Shown: piece by piece, positions 1-5,981 of the stretch
How the letters are laid out: each line of letters starts with the position of its first letter
Position numbering within the stretch: the first letter of the stretch is position 1
Source: a bacterium
Lineage (GTDB): Bacteria; UBP14; UBA6098; B30-G16
DNA length: 6,426 bases
Reading direction: 5' to 3'
Assembly (NCBI GenBank): GCA_027064665.1
Contig: JAMOPH010000358.1
Span: forward strand, 1-6,426
Program-made: the position numbers and the translations under genes
The notes under the pieces: generated by a model
What the model was told of the DNA's origin: nothing
What the model saw: the letters and a program-made list of their open reading frames with translations, nothing else
Database searches by the model: none

Positions 1-1761
1 AAGCGGGGCGCCGCATTCCGGGCAGGCGCGGTCAAGTTTTTCTATCGTGCTCTTTTTAAGTTCCGCACGGTTTTTTTCAAACTCGGTCAGTTTCTCCGAA
101 AACGGCTCATAGAACTCCTCCAAAACCTGCCGCCATTCCTTCTGTCCCTGCTCAACCTCGTCAAGTTCCTCCTCCATTCGGGCGGTGAATTTCTCCTCAA
201 AAATCTCGGGGAACATCTGCTGGAGAAGTTTGTTTACCTGCTTGCCCAGTTCGGTGACATACAACTGCTTTTTCTGGACTTTCACATATTTCCTGTCCAG
301 AAGGGTGGATATAATCTGGGCGTAGGTGCTGGGGCGTCCGATTCCCTGCGATTCCAATTCCCGGACGAGTGTCCCCTCGGTGTATCTCGGCGGGGGTTTT
401 GTGAAATGCTGTTCCGGCTTAATCTTGCGCAGTGCAACCTCGTCTCCTTCGGCGAGTTCCGGCAGTTTGACCTTTTCCTCCTTCTCGTCCTCGGTGATTT
501 TGACCTTCCACAGGCGCAGAAATCCGTCAAACAGGACCTTTGTTGAGGATGTCTCGGCAAGATAATCTCCGGCGGAAAGCGCCACAGAAGTTCTCTCCAA
601 CTGCGCTGGAGCCATCTGCGAGGCTAAAAACCTCTCCCATATCAGGCGGTAGAGTTTATACTGGTCTGGCGTCAGGTAGGGTTTGACGCTTTCCGGGGTA
701 TTCTGGATATATGTCGGGCGGATAGCCTCGTGGGCGTCCTGGGCGCCCTTTTTGGTGCGATAGACGATGTTTCCGACATATTCCTCGCCGAAATTTTCGC
801 GGATAAACTTTTTCGCCGACGCCCGGGCGACATCCGCCACACGGACCGAATCGGTTCGCATATATGTAATCAATCCCACAGGACCCTTTTCGCCCAATTC
901 CACGCCCTCGTAGAGTTGCTGGGCAATCTGCATAGTTTTTCTGGCGGAAAAGCCCAGTTTCCGCGACGCCTCAAGTTGCATAGAACTGGTTATAAACGGC
1001 GGGGGCGGGTTTTTCTTCAGTTTCTTCCGCTCAACTTTGACAACCACAAACGGCGCGGATTTCTCAATTGCCCCGGCGTGGCGTTCCGCCTCCTGTTGAT
1101 TGGGAATTTCTAATTTCTCCCCCTTCAATTTCGTGATTTTAGCGGGGAAAACCTTGCCGCCTTTCTCCAGTTCAAGTTCCAGTGTCCAGTATTCCTTGGG
1201 GACGAACTTTTCAATTTCCTCCTCGCGCCTGGCGAGGATTTTGAGCGCGACCGACTGGACTCTCCCGGCGGAAAGCCCGCGGTGAAGCAGTTTCCACAGA
1301 AGCGGGCTGACCTTGTATCCGACCAGTCTGTCCAAAATTCGGCGGGCAAGTTGCGCGTTGACCTTGCGCAGGTCAATCTGGGTAGGATGTTCAATTCCCT
1401 CAAGGACCGCATTTTTGGTGATTTCGTTGAACAGAACGCGCCGCGCTCGGTCAAGGATTTTGAAGTATTGGGCGATGTGATACGCAATTGCCTCGCCCTC
1501 GCGGTCGGGGTCGGAGGCAAGGTAGATTTCCTCTGCCTCCTGAATGTATTTTCTCAACTGCTCCAAAATTTTTTTCTTCCCCGGAATAACCACGAACTTG
1601 GGCTTGAACCCAGCCTTCACATCCACAGCGAGTTCGTTTTCGGGCAGGTCAATAATGTGTCCCATTGATGCGACAACACGAAAATCCTTGCCCAGAAACC
1701 GGGAAAGGGTTCTGGTCTTTGTGGGGGACTCAACTATAACCAGTTTTTTCCTGCCAGCCAT
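1..1761 (-). CDS. topA: DNA topoisomerase I (type IA), 3'-truncated by window edge
   Basis: This enzyme relaxes negative supercoils by cutting and rejoining one strand through a 5'-phosphotyrosine link. The 587 visible residues translate without a break. The TOPRIM domain comes first, with VESPTK at 9-14 (acidic E11) and DPDREGE at 84-90 (D84, D86, E88, Mg binding). The SAGRVQS block is at 164-170. The catalytic tyrosine is Y300 in LITYMRTDS, with R302 beside it, and HEAIRP is at 344-349. GIGRPSTYA at 473-481 is the domain IV signature. The last residues, CPECG (580-584), open the first zinc ribbon, so the C-terminal zinc-finger region lies beyond the left edge. The ATG at 1761 has GAGG four bases upstream, and the protein begins in the usual way just before VIVESPTK. 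It is the last visible gene of a minus-strand cluster. The TOPRIM domain is more compact than in E. coli, where DPDRE lies nearer residue 111. The identification is secure. Confidence 0.97.
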   Translation of the reverse strand, partial: MAGRKKLVIVESPTKTRTLSRFLGKDFRVVASMGHIIDLPENELAVDVKAGFKPKFVVIPGKKKILEQLRKYIQEAEEIYLASDPDREGEAIAYHIAQYFKILDRARRVLFNEITKNAVLEGIEHPTQIDLRKVNAQLARRILDRLVGYKVSPLLWKLLHRGLSAGRVQSVALKILARREEEIEKFVPKEYWTLELELEKGGKVFPAKITKLKGEKLEIPNQQEAERHAGAIEKSAPFVVVKVERKKLKKNPPPPFITSSMQLEASRKLGFSARKTMQIAQQLYEGVELGEKGPVGLITYMRTDSVRVADVARASAKKFIRENFGEEYVGNIVYRTKKGAQDAHEAIRPTYIQNTPESVKPYLTPDQYKLYRLIWERFLASQMAPAQLERTSVALSAGDYLAETSSTKVLFDGFLRLWKVKITEDEKEEKVKLPELAEGDEVALRKIKPEQHFTKPPPRYTEGTLVRELESQGIGRPSTYAQIISTLLDRKYVKVQKKQLYVTELGKQVNKLLQQMFPEIFEEKFTARMEEELDEVEQGQKEWRQVLEEFYEPFSEKLTEFEKNRAELKKSTIEKLDRACPECGAPL

Positions 1762-1767
1762 AGCGCC

Positions 1768-1881
1768 TCAACGAAAAAGAGATTTCGGTCTTTCAATGTT
1801 AGGGATAACTTCATTTACTGCAAGGAATTTTTTCTGCGGACACATCTTGGAAAATGGAAAATCTCCAAAAGGCAAGTTCAC
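1768..1881 (-). CDS. candidate 37-residue small ORF directly upstream of topA
   Basis: This open frame fills most of the gap between the exported-protein gene and topA. It starts at GTG (1881-1879), with GGAAG five bases upstream, and ends at TGA (1770-1768), six bases before the topA ATG. Its stop codon overlaps the GAGG that serves as the topA ribosome-binding site, an arrangement typical of translational coupling. The peptide reads about MNLPFGDFPFSKMCPQ, then KKFLAVNEVIPNIERP, then KSLFR. It has a basic end, one Cys, no signal peptide and no membrane segment. I recognise no family. An inner ATG at K-M-C would give 25 residues. It could equally be a chance ORF in a leader or promoter region, since a 38-codon frame is not statistically striking. 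It is reported because its start, its ribosome site and its coupling to topA all fit. Confidence 0.3.
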   Translation of the reverse strand: MNLPFGDFPFSKMCPQKKFLAVNEVIPNIERPKSLFR

Positions 1882-1899
1882 AAACTCTTCCGGGGCTGG

Positions 1900-2334
1900 T
1901 CATCGGTGATTTTCTCTGTTCTCCGGCGAAACCAGATCGGGGTCAATAAGCGCCCCGATTTTCAGGGAGTCTCCCTCATAAACCACCACAAACGCCTGCG
2001 GAATTGTGTCCTGCACACCGGCATAGGAGACCATCATATCAAAAGTCACAATAACCGTGTCCTTTCCGGCGGGGGAAATCGCCACATTGTCAAAATCCTC
2101 AATTGAATAGGGAGCGAGGTAAACAAAACTCTCAAGAATGGAATACGACAGATGGGTGTCAAAATCGGCATAGGTGAAACCGCTGGAGAGGAGAGGTCTC
2201 ACTTTTTCAAAATCGCCGGAGTTGAAGGCATCACGGTAGCGCGCCAGAAGGGAATCAACCTGCGCGATATCCACACCCCACAGCACAGACGCCGCAAAAA
2301 GCAACACCATCAAAATGTTCACCCTTCGCCTCAC
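1900..2334 (-). CDS. small exported protein, NTF2/SnoaL-like fold suspected
   Basis: The protein is about 144 residues from the GTG at 2334. MRRR is followed by a hydrophobic stretch (NILMVLLFAASVLWG, about 5-20) that looks like a signal peptide, so it probably acts outside the inner membrane. The mature part begins with a helix, QVDSLLARYRDAFNSGDFEKV (about 25-45), the sort of opening seen in NTF2-like/SnoaL domains. Alternating strands follow (DTVIVTFDMMVSY, QAFVVVYEGDSLKIGALI). No catalytic residues stand out, and the fold is a guess from pattern. The start is uncertain. TTG at 2358 lies 6 nt after the preceding glycosyltransferase stop. GTG at 2334 keeps the basic n-region. GTG at 2322 has the best ribosome site (GAGG, 6 nt). 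ATG at 2310 is also possible. It sits between a glycosyltransferase gene and topA and is probably co-transcribed with the former. Confidence 0.75.
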   Translation of the reverse strand: MRRRVNILMVLLFAASVLWGVDIAQVDSLLARYRDAFNSGDFEKVRPLLSSGFTYADFDTHLSYSILESFVYLAPYSIEDFDNVAISPAGKDTVIVTFDMMVSYAGVQDTIPQAFVVVYEGDSLKIGALIDPDLVSPENRENHR

Positions 2335-2364
2335 AATACAAAAATACTCATCGGTCAAGAAATT

Positions 2365-3333
2365 TCAAAGACTATTTTCCTCATCGGGGTTTTCGTCATC
2401 GCGGTAGGATTTCCAGCCGGCGAGGGTGTTTATCAGCCACCAGAGACCATAATGGGCAACCAAGCCCAAACCAAGCAAAAGATTGAGAGGCAGAAGATAC
2501 GGGTAGTGCTTCTGGAAATATTTGAACATAGAGATATGGTGCCACCAGAAAGCCATAGCGCGGCGCTTTGAGGACGATGCGCCCCAAGTGTGCAAAATTC
2601 TTGCGTTGGGGTTGAAGACCACGCGCCATCCGGCATCGCGAAGGCGCTTGCAGATATCAATGTCCTCAAGGTAGATGAAAAAGCGCTCATCCAGAAGACC
2701 GACCTGCTCCAGCGCCTCGGCGCGAAGGATTAAAAACCCGCCGGCAAGCGCCTGGACATCAGTGATTCTGTCGGGAACGCGGCGGAGTTCCTCCATTTTC
2801 CAGCGGAAAACCGGAAGTTTGGAAAACAGCGACGCCCGGGAGAAAAGCAGATTAAAATATGTGGGATACACCAGAGTTGAGGGTTGAATTTCGCCGCTTT
2901 CAGTCAAAATCAGCCCGCCGGCGGCACCGACATCGGGATTGACATCCATAAACGAGACCATAACATCCAAAGCATTCCCCATAACTGCGGCATCAGAATT
3001 AAGAAGCAGATAATACCGGGCATTCACAGCCTTTATTCCTATATTGCATCCCCGGGCAAATCCCAGATTTTCGCGGTTTTCTATCAGATAGACCCACGGG
3101 AATTTCTCGCGCACCATCCGGGGACTGCCATCGGTAGAGGCGTTATCCACCACAACCACCACAGAACTTCCCACCGACAGGGGATTTTTCTTCAGCGAAA
3201 GCAGACATCTTTTTAGATGATACGCCGTATTATAACTGACCACCACGATGGCAAGGTCATAGACCTCGCTTTTGCGCTCAAAAATTTCCTCCCTCTTTGC
3301 ACTGGACTGTTTCTTCAAATCTCGTTTAGCCAT
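2365..3333 (-). CDS. family 2 glycosyltransferase, rhamnosyltransferase-like
   Basis: This 322-residue GT-A enzyme is predicted to move a sugar from a nucleotide donor to an envelope or lipid-linked glycan at the cytoplasmic face of the membrane. An N-terminal lysine-rich tail (1-22) leads into LAIVVVSYN (28-35). DNASTDGS at 63-70 is the nucleotide-binding block, NLGFARGCNIG at 89-99 is typical of the WbbL-like group, and LNSDA at 111-115 supplies the metal-binding DXD equivalent. LLDERFFIYLEDIDICKR (213-230) carries the ED acceptor and base motif. Residues 280-303 are hydrophobic and could dock on the membrane. The acidic tail DDENPDEENSL ends the protein. The ATG at 3333 has GGAG five bases upstream. 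It follows the DPM-like gene by 18 nt, so the two are almost certainly one transcript. The family is clear, but the sugar and acceptor cannot be read from sequence. Confidence 0.93.
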   Translation of the reverse strand: MAKRDLKKQSSAKREEIFERKSEVYDLAIVVVSYNTAYHLKRCLLSLKKNPLSVGSSVVVVVDNASTDGSPRMVREKFPWVYLIENRENLGFARGCNIGIKAVNARYYLLLNSDAAVMGNALDVMVSFMDVNPDVGAAGGLILTESGEIQPSTLVYPTYFNLLFSRASLFSKLPVFRWKMEELRRVPDRITDVQALAGGFLILRAEALEQVGLLDERFFIYLEDIDICKRLRDAGWRVVFNPNARILHTWGASSSKRRAMAFWWHHISMFKYFQKHYPYLLPLNLLLGLGLVAHYGLWWLINTLAGWKSYRDDENPDEENSL

Positions 3334-3351
3334 AAAAACTCCAATCCGAAC

Positions 3352-4101
3352 TCAAATCTTGCCCAAAAGAGATTCAATCCTCAACAGCCAGACCATAAAG
3401 AACGCCTCATACACTATTTTTCTATTTATTTTTGACTCGCCAAGTTCCCTGTCGCGGAAAATTATCGGGACTTCCTTAATCCAAAATCCCTTGCGCCAGA
3501 CTTTGAACTTCGTCTCTATCTGGAACGAGTAGCCATCGGAGCGGATTTTATCAAGTTCAAGTTCCTCAAGCACTCTGCGGCGGAATGCCTGAAAACCAGC
3601 AGTAGTATCGTGAACGGGAAGGCCAGTTATAATTCTGGTGTAGATGCTTGCCCATCGGGACAGCCTTTCGCGGTTTTTGGGCCAGTTTTCTATTCCACCG
3701 CCGGGAATCCAGCGCGAGCCGATGACCAAATCGTATCCTTCCTCCGCCGCGGCAATCATTTTGGGAAGGTATATCGGGTCGTGGGAGAAATCAGCATCCA
3801 TCTCAAAGGTCAAATCGTAGCCCTTTTGGAGGGAATACTTGAACCCGCGGACATAGGCGGTGCCAAGCCCCAGTTTGCCCTCGCGATGAATCACATCAAC
3901 CCGGGGGTTTTCGGCGGCGATTTTGTCCACTATCTCGCCTGTGCCGTCGGGGGAGTTGTCGTCAATTATCAGCATATTTATCCGCGGGTCCTGCTCCAGC
4001 ACCGCCGGAATTATCCGGGTGATGTTGTCCTTTTCATTGTAGGTGGGCATTATCACCAGAACCCGCTTTATTGGCGATGTATCCCGCTCTCTCTTTTTCA
4101 T
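3352..4101 (-). CDS. polyprenyl-phosphate mannosyltransferase-like GT2 (DPM1 type)
   Basis: Enzymes of this family transfer mannose from GDP-mannose, or a related sugar, to a polyprenyl phosphate, giving a lipid-linked donor for glycosylation on the outer side of the membrane. The protein is 249 residues, close to the length of soluble DPM1. In order it shows VIMPTYNE (16-23), DDNSPDGT (47-54), GKLGLGTAYVRGF (75-87), MDADFSHDP (101-109, the metal-binding DAD), GSRW (128-131), DTTAGFQAF (165-173) and FRDRELGESK (215-224). There is no C-terminal membrane domain, as in the single-domain members. The ATG at 4101 is chosen because GAGGG lies 7 nt upstream. An in-frame TTG at 4155 would add 18 residues unlike the family. 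It is first in the minus-strand cluster, behind a good promoter at 4242-4214. The sugar specificity is not proven by these motifs. Confidence 0.94.
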   Translation of the reverse strand: MKKRERDTSPIKRVLVIMPTYNEKDNITRIIPAVLEQDPRINMLIIDDNSPDGTGEIVDKIAAENPRVDVIHREGKLGLGTAYVRGFKYSLQKGYDLTFEMDADFSHDPIYLPKMIAAAEEGYDLVIGSRWIPGGGIENWPKNRERLSRWASIYTRIITGLPVHDTTAGFQAFRRRVLEELELDKIRSDGYSFQIETKFKVWRKGFWIKEVPIIFRDRELGESKINRKIVYEAFFMVWLLRIESLLGKI

Positions 4102-4108
4102 AGGCACA

Positions 4109-4113
4109 CCCTC
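4109..4113 (-). promoter_or_regulatory. ribosome-binding site fixing the DPM-like start
   Basis: GAGGG on the minus strand lies 7 nt before the ATG at 4101-4099. It supports this start over the upstream in-frame TTG at 4155, which has no comparable site. Confidence 0.7.
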
Positions 4114-4193
4114 ATCCGCAAATTTACAATAAACCCAACAGGCAAAATATGGCAAGTTTTTTGTGATACAATTTCAAAGACACCAAAAATGCC

Positions 4194-4221
4194 TTTGTTC
4201 CCAAAAGCGATTTATTATAAT
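4194..4221 (+). promoter_or_regulatory. probable promoter of the slipin gene
   Basis: A perfect TATAAT lies at 4216-4221 on the plus strand. The -35 region is poor: tttgtt at 4194-4199 with 16 nt spacing is the best I can place. The start of transcription would be near 4228, giving a leader of about 25 nt with the strong ribosome site aagggggtg at 4241-4249 ahead of the ATG at 4254. The -10 box shares ATTATA of the opposite promoter. Confidence 0.4.
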
Positions 4222-4242
4222 TTTTACAGAAGAGTAAATCAA
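4214..4242 (-). promoter_or_regulatory. sigma70-type promoter of the glycosyltransferase cluster
   Basis: On the minus strand TTGATT (4242-4237) and TATAAT (4219-4214) are separated by exactly 17 nt. The -10 box is perfect and the -35 box matches 4 of 6 consensus positions. Transcription would begin near 4207, leaving a leader of about 105 nt before the ATG at 4101. The -35 box overlaps the start of the ribosome-binding site of the divergent slipin gene (aagggggtg, 4241-4249). This is a prediction from sequence only. Confidence 0.6.
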
Positions 4243-4253
4243 GGGGGTGCGCA

Positions 4254-5009
4254 ATGCCATCGGGGATTACGATTTTAATCATCATAGCGATATTCATAAT
4301 TCTGAGTGCGCTGAGGGTTTTGAGGGAATACGAGCGCGGGGTGGTTTTCCGGCTGGGAAGGATTGTCGGGGCGAAAGGTCCGGGGCTGATAATCCTCATC
4401 CCGCTTATCGACAAGATGACAAAGGTCAGTCTGCGGACTGTTGTTCTTGATGTCCCGCCGCAGGATGTCATCACAAAGGACAATGTCTCAATACAGGTGA
4501 ACGCGGTGGTGTATTTCAGGGTGATTGACCCGGTCAAGGCGGTGCTTGAGGTGGAGAACTATCTTTATGCCACAAGCCAACTTGCCCAGACGACACTGCG
4601 CTCGGTGCTGGGCGAGGTTGAACTTGACGACCTTCTGGCATCGCGCGAGCAAATCAACCACAAACTTCAAGAAATTATTGACCGCGAGACCGACCCGTGG
4701 GGAATCAAGGTCTCAATGGTGGAGATAAAGCACATTGACCTTCCCGAGGAGATGAAGCGCGCGATGGCTGCTCAGGCAGAGGCGGAGCGCGAAAGGCGGG
4801 CAAAAATCATCTCCGCCGAGGGGGAATATCAGGCGGCGCAGAAACTGGCGCAGGCGGCAGAGATTATGTCAAAATTCCCCGCCACAATTCAACTCCGCTA
4901 CCTGCAGACCCTGACTATGATTGCCGCGGAGAACAACTCAACCACAATTTTCCCGATACCGTTGGAGTTCATCAAGGCATTTTCCGCCCCGGCAGAGAAA
5001 AAGGAATAA
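4254..5009 (+). CDS. slipin / stomatin-like SPFH (band 7) membrane protein
   Basis: SPFH proteins assemble into large membrane-anchored oligomers that organise membrane microdomains and influence proteases and envelope quality control. This one is 251 residues, normal for a prokaryotic slipin. One hydrophobic segment (ITILIIIAIFIILSAL, 5-20) anchors it. The band 7 domain follows with REYERGVVFRLGR (24-36), KGPGLIILIPLID (41-53), VPPQDVITKDNVSIQVNAVVYFRV (67-90) and LRSVLGEVELDDLLASRE (115-132). An Ala/Glu/Arg-rich coiled coil runs from about 165 to 205, and the tail has the usual slipin motif TIFPIPLEFI (231-240). The ATG at 4254 sits just after aagggggtg. It stands alone: no nfeD gene lies next to it, although many slipins are paired with NfeD. 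Upstream is the divergent glycosyltransferase cluster, and downstream an intrinsic terminator. The family is certain and the exact role unknown. Confidence 0.95.
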   Translation: MPSGITILIIIAIFIILSALRVLREYERGVVFRLGRIVGAKGPGLIILIPLIDKMTKVSLRTVVLDVPPQDVITKDNVSIQVNAVVYFRVIDPVKAVLEVENYLYATSQLAQTTLRSVLGEVELDDLLASREQINHKLQEIIDRETDPWGIKVSMVEIKHIDLPEEMKRAMAAQAEAERERRAKIISAEGEYQAAQKLAQAAEIMSKFPATIQLRYLQTLTMIAAENNSTTIFPIPLEFIKAFSAPAEKKE

Positions 5010-5036
5010 TTTGAAGGGCAAATTGGTCCTATGTCG

Positions 5037-5063
5037 GGCGCCGGCACACCGTCGGCGCCTTTT
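5037..5063 (+). terminator. intrinsic terminator after the slipin gene
   Basis: The perfect arms GGCGCCG (5037-5043) and CGGCGCC (5053-5059) enclose a 9-nt loop and are followed by TTTT then ATTT. It starts 27 nt after the slipin stop codon. On the minus strand the hairpin has no T run after it, so it probably works only in the plus direction, although it also lies just past the stop of the convergent gene at 5070. Confidence 0.85.
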
Positions 5064-5069
5064 ATTTGC

Positions 5070-5981
5070 TCAGTTGCCAAGCAGAAGCAGTTTTTTGACT
5101 ATCCTTTTTCCGCGGTAGTTGAGGTTCAGCAGGTATATTCCTGAAGGCAAGTCGCTCACATCCACCTCATTCCCATCTATCCTCTTTACTACTTCGCCCC
5201 TTATATCTATAACTTCTCCACGAACTTCATCTAAACCTCTCAAACACAATCTGCTCCCAAACACTATTGGATTTGGATATATCTCCAACTTATCGCCTCT
5301 TTCCAATTTTCCCTGTATTCCTAATGTGCTATCCACCTCAAATATATTGAACACTCTCCCTGTCTGCATCATCGCATAAATATATCTCCCCTCAACCAAT
5401 ATCTCGCTCTGCAAACTGTTCAAATAATATGCCAGCGTATCTATATCCGGCAAATGAGCAATACTAAATAAATATAACCCTGCCAATTTATGAACATATA
5501 ACAGTGTATCATCCTCCACCCACAAATCTATCACACTCCCATCTATCTTCAATATCGGTTCTGCAGTATAATCTCCTGCCTCTATATCGCTCAATCTTAC
5601 AAAATATAACCCCGGATGCCAGCCTCCCCAAGTCCCCAACATCACCACTCCCAAACTCTCGCTTATCGCAACCGCCTGCCCTGACTCGCCATCGTATTCT
5701 GTCCGCCAACAACCTAATACCGTTAACGTGCACACATTGCCCGGGTAAAATTTCTCTTTTACAACTTTCACAAAAGCCGCTGGCTCCAACGAATCAGGAT
5801 AACCAGAACCTATCTCGCCAGATATCACATATAAAGAATCACCCTTGAAGATATTTCTTAAATAATACCAATCTGTACGATCTCCATCTGGAGGATAACG
5901 GTATCCCTCAATTACAACATAGTAATCCACGGGAATCAGGGTATCCTGACACTCAGTATTCCAGTATCTTCCCCCCCCCAC
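5070..5981 (-). CDS. C-terminal part of secreted protein with type IX sorting domain (frame-broken gene)
   Basis: About 303 residues form the end of a large exported protein. The first 220 are beta-rich and repetitive, with strand-turn units such as DSLYVISGEIG, GLYFVRLSDIE, DLWVEDDTLLYVHKLAGLYLFSI and GRYIYAMMQTGRVFNIFEV, which fits a beta-propeller. Residues 232-303 are a type IX (Por) C-terminal sorting domain: LEIYPNP (232-238), then strands, VDVSDLPSGIYLLNL (273-287) and the basic end KRIVKKLLLLGN. This domain sends proteins across the outer membrane by the T9SS and is then normally removed or used for surface anchoring. The only possible first codon, GTG at 5981, has no ribosome site and sits against a G9 run, so this is not an independent gene but the continuation of the upstream fragment after a frame break. 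Codons are AT-rich with many ATA. Confidence 0.85.
   Translation of the reverse strand: MGGGRYWNTECQDTLIPVDYYVVIEGYRYPPDGDRTDWYYLRNIFKGDSLYVISGEIGSGYPDSLEPAAFVKVVKEKFYPGNVCTLTVLGCWRTEYDGESGQAVAISESLGVVMLGTWGGWHPGLYFVRLSDIEAGDYTAEPILKIDGSVIDLWVEDDTLLYVHKLAGLYLFSIAHLPDIDTLAYYLNSLQSEILVEGRYIYAMMQTGRVFNIFEVDSTLGIQGKLERGDKLEIYPNPIVFGSRLCLRGLDEVRGEVIDIRGEVVKRIDGNEVDVSDLPSGIYLLNLNYRGKRIVKKLLLLGN

Noticed and set aside
730..1668. Several open plus-strand frames of 120-130 codons opposite topA, and similar frames opposite the glycosyltransferases
   Set aside because: They lie antisense to well-conserved coding sequence, have no family resemblance and no convincing ribosome sites, and are shadows of GC-rich codons.
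1790..1830. Possible topA promoter (TTGCAG, 16 nt, TAACAT on the minus strand)
   Set aside because: It has only 3 of 6 and 4 of 6 consensus matches, so it is too weak to list as a feature. Readthrough from the upstream promoter is as likely.
4102..4155. N-terminal extension of the DPM-like enzyme from TTG at 4155
   Set aside because: The added 18 residues do not resemble the family, and the ATG at 4101 has a strong GAGGG site 7 nt upstream.
5037..5063. Hairpin acting as a bidirectional terminator for the convergent secreted protein gene
   Set aside because: On the minus strand the stem is followed by CGACATAGG rather than a T run, so only the plus direction meets the intrinsic-terminator pattern.
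5504..5848. Plus-strand frame of 114 codons, Pro/Ser/Leu-rich, opposite the secreted protein
   Set aside because: Its composition simply mirrors the C-rich antisense strand of the real gene, and it has no recognisable domain.
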